From NCBI GenBank assembly GCA_024685975.1, contig JAIBDZ010000005.1:52367-116366 (forward strand): a DNA stretch of 64,000 nt, in the 5' to 3' direction. Under the pieces are notes generated by a model. It worked only from the letters and a program-made list of their open reading frames with translations. It was not told the DNA's origin and ran no database searches. Made by a program: the position numbers and the translations under genes. This stretch comes from Piscirickettsiaceae bacterium. GTDB taxonomy: Bacteria; Pseudomonadota; Gammaproteobacteria; Nitrosococcales; Methylophagaceae. Position 1 is the first letter of the stretch. Every line of letters starts with the position of its first letter. Shown here piece after piece: positions 31,122-39,046 of this stretch.

Positions 31122-31667
31122 ATGATGGCAAATATGAAATATAGCCTACTGATATGCCTATTTTTTCTCAGCACGAGTCATGCTGATATTTATCGTTCTG
31201 TTGATAAAGACGGTAATGTCACTTATACCGACGAACCCAATAGCCAAGCCGAAAAAATCGAATTGGAAGAGCTGCCTACTTATGAGGCTCCGTCTATTCC
31301 TGCCATACCTTCAATTGCCTCACCCAATGAAGAACAACCTGACTCAAGCGATACATTAGCGGTACCAAAATATAGCGTATCCGTCACGTCACCAGAACAA
31401 AACCAAAGTATCTGGGCTGGCGGCGGTATTATCGAGGTAGTCGCGTCAGTTTCTCCTGCATTGAGTGAGCAACGTGGTGATAAATTACAATTCAAACTTG
31501 ATGGTAAAAATGTGGGAGAACCACGATCAGGAACAAGTTATACCTTAGATAATGTTGAACGCGGTAGCCATATCTTGGCGGTATCGGTCGTCAATAAACA
31601 AAATAAAGTGTTGTCGACAAGTAAATCTGTACTTTTCCACCTTCACCGTAAGTCGGTTGCCCAATAA
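31122..31667 (+). CDS. DUF4124 domain secreted protein
   Basis: 181 aa with a signal peptide (LLICLFFLSTSHA) followed directly by the DUF4124 motif DIYRSVDKDGNVTYTDEP. A proline-rich linker leads to a beta-rich domain (about residues 85-165) with SVTSPEQNQSIWAGGGIIEVVASVSPAL. DUF4124 proteins are common next to glnA and ntrBC in gammaproteobacteria, but their role is unknown. Start is one of the close ATGs at 31122, 31125 or 31134; the last gives the most typical signal peptide. Confidence 0.85.
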   Translation: MMANMKYSLLICLFFLSTSHADIYRSVDKDGNVTYTDEPNSQAEKIELEELPTYEAPSIPAIPSIASPNEEQPDSSDTLAVPKYSVSVTSPEQNQSIWAGGGIIEVVASVSPALSEQRGDKLQFKLDGKNVGEPRSGTSYTLDNVERGSHILAVSVVNKQNKVLSTSKSVLFHLHRKSVAQ

Positions 31668-31747
31668 TGGCAAACCGCAAACGCCAAATCTGATCCAAGC
31701 ACAAAACTGATCCATCAAAAAAGCAATGGCAAAGATGCGACTTATAG

Positions 31748-31764
31748 TGCACCATAATGGTGCG
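31748..31764. promoter_or_regulatory. NtrC binding site upstream of ntrB
   Basis: TGCACC-ATAAT-GGTGCG, matching the NtrC consensus at every conserved position but one and nearly the same as the site before glnA. No GG-N10-GC promoter was found between it and ntrB, so it may act as an autoregulatory (repressor) site as at enterobacterial glnL. Confidence 0.82.
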
Positions 31765-31951
31765 AAAGACGGCTTGGTATCTAAGTTATGAGTAGAAAAT
31801 AGGGTTAGGGAAAACCAGCATCGAAATAAAAGATAATCATAACTTATTGAAATAACTTGTTTATATAAAAAATATTTTTTCAAATAAGCGATCTGGAGCA
31901 GATATTGCTCTATTTTATTTTAACGTAACGCATAAGTAAGTTAAGGGACAA

Positions 31952-33001
31952 ATGACGCAAACTTATTATCAACATATTATTGAGCATTTAAGCTGTGCCG
32001 TGGTGATTTTGGATGAAACATTCAAAGTAGTATTGATTAATACTTCAGCTGAAGTGTTGTTTGATATTAGCCAACGTCAAGCTGAACTGATACCTTTCCA
32101 GAGTATCTTACCGGGTGAAAAAACATTATTTGAAAGTATTACCAAAGTACAACAAACTGGACAAGAACTTATCAAACGTGAGCAAAAACTATTTATTCCT
32201 TCAATGGGAGAAGTGGTTGCAGACTGCGCGATTAAGCTATTGGAAGTCGATGGGGTCAAACATAAAATTTTATTAGAGTTTTATCAGTTAGATGCAAAAA
32301 ACCGAATCAGTCGAGATGAAAGTCTCTATGTGCAACAGCAGGTTGTGCGTGGTCTCGCTCACGAAATAAAAAATCCATTAGGTGGATTACGCGGTGCCGC
32401 ACAATTACTTGAGCGCCAATTAGATTCAGAAGAGCTAAAAGAATATACCGGTATTATCATTACCGAAGCAGATAGATTGCAGAATTTGATGGCCAGCATG
32501 TTAGGGCCTCATCAACAAAGCGAAACGAACCCAATCAATATTCATGAAGTATTGCAACGGGTAAGACAGTTGGTCAAAGTTGAAGTGGATGATCGCTTAG
32601 TCTTCAAGGCAGACTACGATCCAAGTATTCCAGATATTGAAGCCGATCTAGATCAATTGGTGCAGATCTTTTTAAATCTTGTGCGTAATGCAGTGCAATC
32701 AATGAATGGGGTGGGTAATATCATCCTCAAAACACGCATAAAACGACATGTCATTATTGATCATCAACGCTATCGTATTGCCGCTAGCATCGACATTATT
32801 GATGATGGATGTGGTGTCCCGCCCGAATTACAAGAAAGCATGTTTTACCCCTTAGTGACTGGTAGACCAGAAGGCACAGGATTAGGCCTATATATTTGCC
32901 AGACATTAGTTAACCGGAACGGCGGTATGATCAGCTGTACTAGCCGCCCAGGACATACTGTATTTTCAGTTGTTTTTCCTTTGGAGAAAGCCAGTGAGTA
33001 A
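31952..33001 (+). CDS. ntrB: Nitrogen regulation sensor histidine kinase NtrB (GlnL)
   Basis: Phosphorylates or dephosphorylates NtrC according to nitrogen state signalled by PII protein. A PAS domain covers about residues 5-110. The HisKA box GLAHEIKNPLGG has the phospho-accepting histidine at 137. The ATPase domain includes the N box (QIFLNLVRNAVQSM), DDGCGVP and GTGLGLYICQTLV. No membrane segment, so it is cytosolic like classical NtrB. The 284-base upstream region holds an NtrC palindrome at 31748. Overlaps ntrC by 8 bases. Confidence 0.97.
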   Translation: MTQTYYQHIIEHLSCAVVILDETFKVVLINTSAEVLFDISQRQAELIPFQSILPGEKTLFESITKVQQTGQELIKREQKLFIPSMGEVVADCAIKLLEVDGVKHKILLEFYQLDAKNRISRDESLYVQQQVVRGLAHEIKNPLGGLRGAAQLLERQLDSEELKEYTGIIITEADRLQNLMASMLGPHQQSETNPINIHEVLQRVRQLVKVEVDDRLVFKADYDPSIPDIEADLDQLVQIFLNLVRNAVQSMNGVGNIILKTRIKRHVIIDHQRYRIAASIDIIDDGCGVPPELQESMFYPLVTGRPEGTGLGLYICQTLVNRNGGMISCTSRPGHTVFSVVFPLEKASE

Positions 33002-34388
33002 AGGCAATGTTTGGATCGTGGATGACGATCGTTCAATCCGCTGGGTCTTAGAAAAAGCGATACAAGGCGATGGCATTTCAGTCCGTGCATTTGAAGACGG
33101 CGATGCGGTATTAGAAGAGTTAAAAAATAGCCAACCAGATGTGTTGGTCAGTGATATCCGTATGCCGGGCATTGACGGCTTAGAGTTAATGGCGGAAGTA
33201 AAATTACTTGCACCAAAATTGCCGGTCATTATTATGACGGCATATTCTGATCTCGATAGTGCCGTCTCTGTTTACGAAGGCGGCGCATTCGAATACCTAC
33301 CTAAACCATTTGATGTTGATGAAGCCGTTGACTTAGTACAACGTGCCATCGCACATCATCAAGAAAATGCACCAGACGAAGAAGAACCAACCAAAATTAA
33401 CACCGAGATTATTGGTGAAGCGCCAGCGATGCAGGAAGTGTTTAGAGCCATAGGCCGCTTATCACGCTCTAACATTACCGTATTGATCAATGGTGAATCT
33501 GGAACGGGTAAAGAGTTAATCGCCAATGCGCTACACAAACACAGCCCAAGATCCTCTTCTCCTTTCATTGCTTTAAACATGGCCGCGATTCCAAAAGAGT
33601 TAATGGAATCAGAATTATTTGGCCACGAAAAAGGCGCTTTTACCGGCGCACATGCCGCAAGAAAAGGCCGATTTGAACAAGCTGATGGTGGTACCTTATT
33701 TTTAGATGAAATTGGCGATATGCCGTTGGATTTACAAACACGCTTATTACGCGTGTTATCGGATGGCGAATTTTTCCGTGTCGGTGGTCATAGCTCAGTC
33801 AAATGTGATGTCAGAATCGTTGCTGCAACACACCAAAATTTAGAAAGACTTGTCGAGCGTGGTGAGTTTAGGGAGGATTTATTCCACCGACTTAATGTCA
33901 TTCGTGTCCACAGCCCAGCTCTACGCGAGCGACGAGAAGATGTGCCAGCCTTAGCCAATTACTTTCTTAACAGAGCTGCGGGAGAATTAGCCGTTAATGT
34001 CAAAACGCTCTCGTCAGAGGTAGAAAGCTATTTGAGCCAATTACCTTGGCCTGGCAATGTGAGACAGTTAGAAAATACATGCCGTTGGTTAACGGTAATG
34101 TCGCCTGCGACAGTGATTGAAATGGATGACTTGCCAAATGAACTCACACAAGATGTGATCGTTGGGCAACAAATGGGCTCAAGCTGGCAAAATCAGTTTA
34201 AACAATGGGCCTCACAAAAAGCATTAAGCGGCCAAGAAGGCGCGTTAGCCGAAGTCGTGCCTGAAATTGAACAACTATTAATGGAAGTAGCATTAGAAAA
34301 AACAGCAGGTAAAAGACAAGAAGCTGCCAAGCTATTAGGGTGGGGAAGAAACACCCTCACAAGAAAGTTAAAAGGAAGTGATAAATAG
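32994..34388 (+). CDS. ntrC: Nitrogen regulation response regulator NtrC (GlnG)
   Basis: Sigma-54 activator. Receiver domain with acidic pocket near residues 10-12 and phospho-acceptor Asp54 in SDIRMPG. The AAA+ domain has Walker A GESGTGKE (about 167) and the sigma-54 contacting loop GAFTGA (about 215). The C-terminal Fis-type HTH is at AAKLLGWGRNTLTRKLKG. The start is taken as GTG 32994, which has a GGAG site and overlaps the ntrB stop; this gives 464 aa. It probably acts at the palindromes before glnA and ntrB. Confidence 0.97.
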   Translation: MSKGNVWIVDDDRSIRWVLEKAIQGDGISVRAFEDGDAVLEELKNSQPDVLVSDIRMPGIDGLELMAEVKLLAPKLPVIIMTAYSDLDSAVSVYEGGAFEYLPKPFDVDEAVDLVQRAIAHHQENAPDEEEPTKINTEIIGEAPAMQEVFRAIGRLSRSNITVLINGESGTGKELIANALHKHSPRSSSPFIALNMAAIPKELMESELFGHEKGAFTGAHAARKGRFEQADGGTLFLDEIGDMPLDLQTRLLRVLSDGEFFRVGGHSSVKCDVRIVAATHQNLERLVERGEFREDLFHRLNVIRVHSPALRERREDVPALANYFLNRAAGELAVNVKTLSSEVESYLSQLPWPGNVRQLENTCRWLTVMSPATVIEMDDLPNELTQDVIVGQQMGSSWQNQFKQWASQKALSGQEGALAEVVPEIEQLLMEVALEKTAGKRQEAAKLLGWGRNTLTRKLKGSDK

Positions 34389-34389
34389 C

Positions 34390-34418
34390 TTGCAGTAGTA
34401 CGCTTAAGTTAGTATAAT
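34390..34418 (+). promoter_or_regulatory. Sigma-70 promoter for the initiator tRNA
   Basis: TTGCAG (34390-34395), 17-base spacer, TATAAT (34413-34418), beginning immediately after the ntrC stop codon. The tRNA 5' end is 17 bases after the -10 box, leaving a short leader. Confidence 0.75.
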
Positions 34419-34434
34419 TCTTTGCTTAATCCGG

Positions 34435-34511
<77 letters not shown>

Positions 34512-34517
34512 ATCAAT

Positions 34518-34558
34518 AAAAAAGCCTATATAAGCGAACAGTTTATATAGGCTTTTTT
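34518..34558 (+). terminator. Rho-independent terminator after tRNA-fMet
   Basis: Stem of at least 15 pairs (AAAAAAGCCTATATAA / TTTATATAGGCTTTTTT) around a short loop, ending in a T-run 7 bases after the tRNA. Confidence 0.93.
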
Positions 34559-35008
34559 GCGTTTACGGACTAGTGTTGCCAGACTATCATGTGCTGATGT
34601 CACGACAATCAATATCAAGCAATCTGCTCAAGACGTTCATTGACCTCGTAAGCCTGAGCCATATATTAAAACGATTCCTGCCCATCGGCCTCTCTTTAGG
34701 CCTGTATCCATACATAGATGTCCGATAACAAAATATTAGCCTATTTGTAAGTTATTGAAAAAAATGTTTTTAATCCACTATTTTAGTCAGCAGTTATTTA
34801 AGGGAACAACATGTTCTGGATAATAAATTTAGCAAAGTGGACATATTGGATAAATGATCGCTATACTTCAGATCCATCATAAACTATTGATACAAGTACG
34901 TTTGCAATGAAGTTACCTTTCAGAACCTATAATATGTTAGCGGACAAAGTGTCCCCTAAACCCTAGTTATGCTTCATCAAATTCAACCATCACTTGAGAT
35001 AATAAATA
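34559..35008. other. 450-base AT-rich region without a gene
   Basis: No convincing coding frame on either strand. It lies between the tRNA terminator and the VOC gene. The only structured element seen is a short imperfect inverted repeat near its right end (34926-34972), described separately. The tRNA-proximal position and the cassette-like genes that follow suggest acquired DNA. Confidence 0.6.
34926..34972 (+). repeat. Possible attC-like imperfect inverted repeat
   Basis: Outer arms CCTATAAT and GTTATGC flank a perfect inner stem GGACA-AAG-TGTCC (34942-34954). The order of an AAT/AAC-type box, inner stem and GTT-type box resembles a short integron attC, but the core boxes deviate from RYYYAAC and GTTRRRY. 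Confidence 0.35.
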
Positions 35009-35365
35009 ATGAAATTAGACTATTGTGTTTTTGGAACAAATAACATGGAAGAATCGATTAAATTCTATGACTCACTGTTCGAACAAACAGAACTTAATAA
35101 AGTTTTATCAACTGAAAGAATGACGTTCTGGCAGTGTGAAGATTTTGCATTTGCTATTGCAAAACCATTTAATGGCGAGCCTGCTAGCAATGGGAATGGA
35201 ACAATGATTGGCTTAAATGTTGGCTCTACTGAAGAAGTAAAAAGGCTTCATAGTAAGGCTATAGAATTAGGCGGAATTTCTGAGGGTGAACCCGGACAAC
35301 GAGGACCTAAATTTTCTGCCTATGCGAGAGATTTAGATCATAATAAAATTGTTTTTTCCGTATAA
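35009..35365 (+). CDS. VOC (glyoxalase/bleomycin resistance) family protein
   Basis: 118 aa with the vicinal-oxygen-chelate fold: two beta-alpha-beta-beta-beta units. N-terminal FGTNNMEESIKFYDSLFEQ, middle MTFWQCEDFAFAIAKPF, and C-terminal YARDLDHNKIVFSV are typical of small VOC proteins. The substrate is unknown; such proteins include metalloenzymes and drug-binding proteins. Promoterless small genes of this sort are very frequent in integron cassettes, and an attC lies 660 bases downstream. Base composition is more AT-rich than the core genes. Confidence 0.85.
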   Translation: MKLDYCVFGTNNMEESIKFYDSLFEQTELNKVLSTERMTFWQCEDFAFAIAKPFNGEPASNGNGTMIGLNVGSTEEVKRLHSKAIELGGISEGEPGQRGPKFSAYARDLDHNKIVFSV

Positions 35366-35381
35366 AATATTAACAAACAAA

Positions 35382-35409
35382 GGCAGTACCGCCCTTTGGG
35401 CATTCTGCC
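35382..35409. repeat. Hairpin between the VOC and YdeI-like genes
   Basis: GGCAG-TACC-GCCC-TTT-GGGC-ATT-CTGCC forms a two-part stem with an internal bulge. No GTTRRRY box follows, so it does not qualify as a standard attC. It is not followed by a T-run, so it is also not a normal terminator. Confidence 0.5.
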
Positions 35410-35426
35410 AAAGAGAATCTAACTAG

Positions 35427-36002
35427 ATGCCTGAACCAGATCTATTGAGAATCATGACATTTGTAACATCGAAAGATCTCAGCGAGTGGCTCAAGGTGAA
35501 TCACGCAACTGAAAGTGAGTTGTGGGTAAAGATATTCAAGAAAAACACTGGGATTCAAAGTGTTACTTGGAATGATGTAGTGGTAGAGATTTTATGCTGG
35601 GGCTGGATTGACGGGGTGAAAAAGTCAATTGATGATCAAGCCTATCTTCAGCGCATAACTCCCAGAAGAGCACGAAGTAACTGGTCTAAAAGGAACACAG
35701 ATCATGTTGAACGTTTGATAGGCGAAGGCCGAATGAAGGAGGCTGGGCTTGTACATGTTCGTGCAGCGAAGGCTGACGGTCGTTGGGAAAACGCTTATGT
35801 GGTAAGTGAAATGGAAGTGCCCGCAGATTTCTTGGCTGCACTGGAAAATCAGCCAAAAGTAAAACTGTTTTTTGAAACACTTAATAAATCGAGTCGTTAT
35901 GTTATCGCTTACGGCTTAACAAGTGCAAAGAAACCTGAAACTAGAAAAAGGCGATTTGAAAAATTTATAGACATGCTTATCAGAGAAGAAAAACCCTCTT
36001 AG
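35427..36002 (+). CDS. YdeI/OmpD-associated family protein
   Basis: 191-aa protein of the YdeI family. The conserved start is LSEWLKVNHATESELWVKIFKKNTG. The characteristic central block is WGWIDGVKKSIDDQAYLQRITPRRARSNWSKRN. The C-terminal FFETLNKSSRYVIAYGLTSAKKPETRKRRFEKFIDML is also conserved. Biochemical function is not established for the family. It is very common in mobile integron cassettes, and here the stop codon is followed 19 bases later by an attC site, which is the usual cassette layout. The gene reads toward the attC, as expected. Confidence 0.9.
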   Translation: MPEPDLLRIMTFVTSKDLSEWLKVNHATESELWVKIFKKNTGIQSVTWNDVVVEILCWGWIDGVKKSIDDQAYLQRITPRRARSNWSKRNTDHVERLIGEGRMKEAGLVHVRAAKADGRWENAYVVSEMEVPADFLAALENQPKVKLFFETLNKSSRYVIAYGLTSAKKPETRKRRFEKFIDMLIREEKPS

Positions 36003-36021
36003 CTTCGGTGAAATCTATAAA

Positions 36022-36122
36022 GCATAACAAGTTGCTGCACGCGGATTTGGTAAAGCTGTCACCTTTTTCGCTTGCGCAAAAAAGCCGCCAACTTCACCAA
36101 ACCGGTGAGCAAGGCGTTAGAA
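36022..36122 (+). repeat. Integron attC recombination site
   Basis: About 100 bases with imperfect dyad symmetry. The left arm starts GCATAACAAGTTGCTGCAC and the right arm ends GGTGAGCAAGGCGTTAGAA; the reverse complement of the right arm matches the left (TAAC, TTGCT, CAC, GG, TTTGGT blocks). The terminal boxes fit RYYYAAC and GTTRRRY with one deviation each. The centre forms a further hairpin (TTTTTCGCTTGCGCAAAAA). Confidence 0.82.
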
Positions 36123-36319
36123 TTAGTCGCCCATAACTGATAATAAAGTCGATAAAATTGATTATTTTAGTTACTGTCATTGAGCATATATTAAGTGTTC
36201 AATCAGCCATTAAAAATGCATTATTATGAACTAAGAGCACAGCCAACTATTATGCTGTCGCTTGCCATCATAGGTTAAACTAATCTTTTTTTACTTGAAC
36301 AACTGTAAGGATTCGCAGT

Positions 36320-37627
36320 ATGCACGATATTATTTGCCCGCATTGTAATAAGGCTTTCCAAGTCGATGAAGCAGGCTATGCCGATATTGTGAAACAAGTG
36401 CGTGATAGCGAGTTTGAGCAGCAATTACATGAACGCCTTGAGTTGGCCGAAAAAGAAAAACAAAATGCGGTGCAAATCGCCATCAATAAAGTCACACAAG
36501 ACTTGCAACAAACAGCCGTGGCGAAAGATCTAGAGATACAACAGCTTAAAGCGGCGATAGACAATGGTGATGTGGCTAAAAAACTGGCGGTGACGGAAGC
36601 ATTAAGTTCTGTCGAAAGAAAACTGCAACAAACAGAAGCTGAAAAAGAGCAGAAAATTCAAGCCTTGATGTCACAAGTAGAGTCGATGAAAGCCCAACAA
36701 AGTTTGGCGATGAATGAAGCTGTTAGAGCAATCGAAAAAGAGCGTGATAGTTTAAAAAGTCATCTTGAAAAATCGGAAATGGAAAAGCAGCTGGCTGAGA
36801 AGTCACTGAAAGAACGCTATGAAATACAGATCAAAGATCGAGATGATGCGATTGAGCGTTTAAAAGATATGAAGGCGCGCTTATCGACAAAAATGGTCGG
36901 TGAAACCTTAGAGCAACATTGTGAAACGGAGTTTAATCGCATTCGTGCTACCGCGTTTCCGCATGCGTATTTCGAAAAAGACAATGATGCGAGCTCCGGC
37001 AGCAAAGGTGATTATATCTTTCGCGATCAGGATGGATCTGGTACTGAAATTGTATCGATCATGTTTGAAATGAAAAATGAAAGTGATACGACAGCGACCA
37101 AGAAAAAGAACGAAGACTTTCTCAAAGAATTAGATAAAGACCGTGTGGAAAAAGGCTGTGAATACGCGGTGTTAGTGTCATTATTAGAACCTGAAAGTGA
37201 ATTGTATAATTCAGGTATTGTCGATGTGTTTCATCGTTATCCTAAAATGTATGTCATTCGGCCACAGTTTTTTATTCCCATCATTACTTTATTACGTAAT
37301 GCGGCCATGAAATCATTGGAATACAAAACAGAGTTAGCTTTAGTGAAATCTCAACATATTGATATCACGCACTTTGAAGAGGATCTTGAGCAATTCAAAA
37401 CGGGCTTTGCCAGAAATTACGACTTGGCGTCAAGAAAATTCCAAACAGCGATTGATGAAATTGATAAATCTATCAATCACTTACAGAAAACAAAAGACGC
37501 CTTATTAGGGACGGATAGAAATTTGCGGCTGGCGAATAATAAAGCGCAAGATGTCACGATTAAAAAGCTGACCCGTAATAATCCAACGATGGCAGAAAAA
37601 TTTGATGAGTTAGATACGGATAAGTAA
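36320..37627 (+). CDS. DUF2130 family protein
   Basis: 435 aa. It opens with a zinc-ribbon-like half ([26 protein letters not shown]), then a long charged coiled coil (about residues 35-190). The conserved C-terminal DUF2130 domain contains [42 protein letters not shown] and MFEMKNE. The acidic residues followed by E-x-K (FEMKNES) suggest a PD-(D/E)xK nuclease-like core, a family-level inference. The biological role is unknown. It stands alone just beyond the attC and is likely the first chromosomal gene after the cassette zone. Confidence 0.88.
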   Translation: MHDIICPHCNKAFQVDEAGYADIVKQVRDSEFEQQLHERLELAEKEKQNAVQIAINKVTQDLQQTAVAKDLEIQQLKAAIDNGDVAKKLAVTEALSSVERKLQQTEAEKEQKIQALMSQVESMKAQQSLAMNEAVRAIEKERDSLKSHLEKSEMEKQLAEKSLKERYEIQIKDRDDAIERLKDMKARLSTKMVGETLEQHCETEFNRIRATAFPHAYFEKDNDASSGSKGDYIFRDQDGSGTEIVSIMFEMKNESDTTATKKKNEDFLKELDKDRVEKGCEYAVLVSLLEPESELYNSGIVDVFHRYPKMYVIRPQFFIPIITLLRNAAMKSLEYKTELALVKSQHIDITHFEEDLEQFKTGFARNYDLASRKFQTAIDEIDKSINHLQKTKDALLGTDRNLRLANNKAQDVTIKKLTRNNPTMAEKFDELDTDK

Positions 37628-37630
37628 AGC

Positions 37631-39046
37631 TTATTCGGCTAATTGTTCAGCGACTTCCCAACCACCACCTAACACAGTGTATAAAGTGATGAGTTTTGTG
37701 ATTTGTTGTGTTTCTGATAACACCAAATCATCTTCGCTGGCCGTTAATTCTCGTTCAGCATCTAATACCGCTAAGTAATCTGTTTCACCGACGTCGAATA
37801 AGGCTTTGGCTAATTTGACTGATTGGCGACGGCTTTGTACGCCATCATGTAACCGTTGGCGTGTTTCTAACTCACGGCCATAGCGGACGAGTGCGGTTTC
37901 TGCTTCACTCAAGGCATTTAACACCGTTTTTTCGTATAAGGCTAATGCGGCTTCACTTTCTGCTTGTTCAGCGTCTATACGCGCTCGAATCGCACCACCT
38001 TCAAAGATAGACCATTGCATTAAAGTACTGAATGACCAAATACTGCCTGCTGCTGTAAATAAATCACTAAAGCGGCGAGCTTGAAATCCGCTTTCACCCG
38101 TTAGGAAAAACTTGGGATATAAATTCGCTTCTTCGGCACCAATATCTGCAATTGAAGCGGCTAATTCACGTTCAGCTGAACGAATATCTGGCCGACGTTG
38201 TAATAATTCAGAGCGTAAACCGACGGGCACAATATCGGGGACAGGCGGAAGCGGTTTTGCTGCCAACATATCATTTAACAAAGCTTCTGGTGCTTGGCCT
38301 AATAACACCGATAAACTATAAATCGCGGCATAGAGGTCAGCTTCAAGATTAGGGATTTTAGCAAGGGTTAATTGGTATTCACCTTGTGCCCGCGTTAAAT
38401 CAAATTGACTGGCTTCACCAACATCAAGTCGAGCTTGAACGACACCGAAAGTTTGTTGCTGCAAGTGAGCATTTTCTTTGGTGATACGGATCCGCTTTTG
38501 TAACCCTCTGGCTTCAAAATATAACCGCGCCACTTCTGATAATGTGGATAACACCACACCTTGGTAATCGGCTTCTGCACTATCAATACGTGCGCTAGCA
38601 GCCTCTGCTTCTCTGGCATTACCACCAAAAATATCAATTTCCCAAGAAGCATCAAGGTTCACATCGTATAAGTTACGAGTGCTACCACTGGAGCTATCGC
38701 TTGATGAATCACTGGTTTGACTGCGTTCTAATTCGGTTTCACTGCCGATTTGTGGCAAAAAGAGTGCTCGTGTTTCACGATGTAAAGCGCGCGCTTGTCG
38801 TAAATTAGCCAATGCAATCGTGACATCTTTATTGTGGTGAATGGCTTGCTCGATGTAATGGCTCAATAAATTATCATCAAAGATTGTCCACCATTGGCTG
38901 GCAATGGTTTGTTGGGAAAAATAATCCGCTTGTTGGGTTGCCCAATCATTAGTTGGAGATGTATCTGGTGCGAGATAATTCGGGCCAATAGTCGTACACG
39001 CCGATAAGCTAAGTAAGGCAGTTAAGGTCAATACTGATCGGTTCAT
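37631..39046 (-). CDS. RND efflux outer membrane factor (NodT family lipoprotein)
   Basis: TolC/OprM-like channel of 471 aa. The signal sequence ends in a lipobox LSLSAC, so the mature protein is lipidated (cysteine near residue 17), followed by the typical TTIGPNYLAPD. Two repeated OEP domains give long helices such as LSEVARLYFEARGLQKRI and AALALYEKTVLNALSEAETALVRYG. It is the third gene of the efflux operon, overlapping the permease stop by 4 bases (ATGA), so its pairing with that pump is secure. Confidence 0.94.
   Translation of the reverse strand: MNRSVLTLTALLSLSACTTIGPNYLAPDTSPTNDWATQQADYFSQQTIASQWWTIFDDNLLSHYIEQAIHHNKDVTIALANLRQARALHRETRALFLPQIGSETELERSQTSDSSSDSSSGSTRNLYDVNLDASWEIDIFGGNAREAEAASARIDSAEADYQGVVLSTLSEVARLYFEARGLQKRIRITKENAHLQQQTFGVVQARLDVGEASQFDLTRAQGEYQLTLAKIPNLEADLYAAIYSLSVLLGQAPEALLNDMLAAKPLPPVPDIVPVGLRSELLQRRPDIRSAERELAASIADIGAEEANLYPKFFLTGESGFQARRFSDLFTAAGSIWSFSTLMQWSIFEGGAIRARIDAEQAESEAALALYEKTVLNALSEAETALVRYGRELETRQRLHDGVQSRRQSVKLAKALFDVGETDYLAVLDAERELTASEDDLVLSETQQITKLITLYTVLGGGWEVAEQLAE

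Noticed and set aside
35366..35426. attC site between the VOC and YdeI-like genes
   Set aside because: A stem-loop is present but no GTTRRRY box closes it, so it was listed only as a hairpin.
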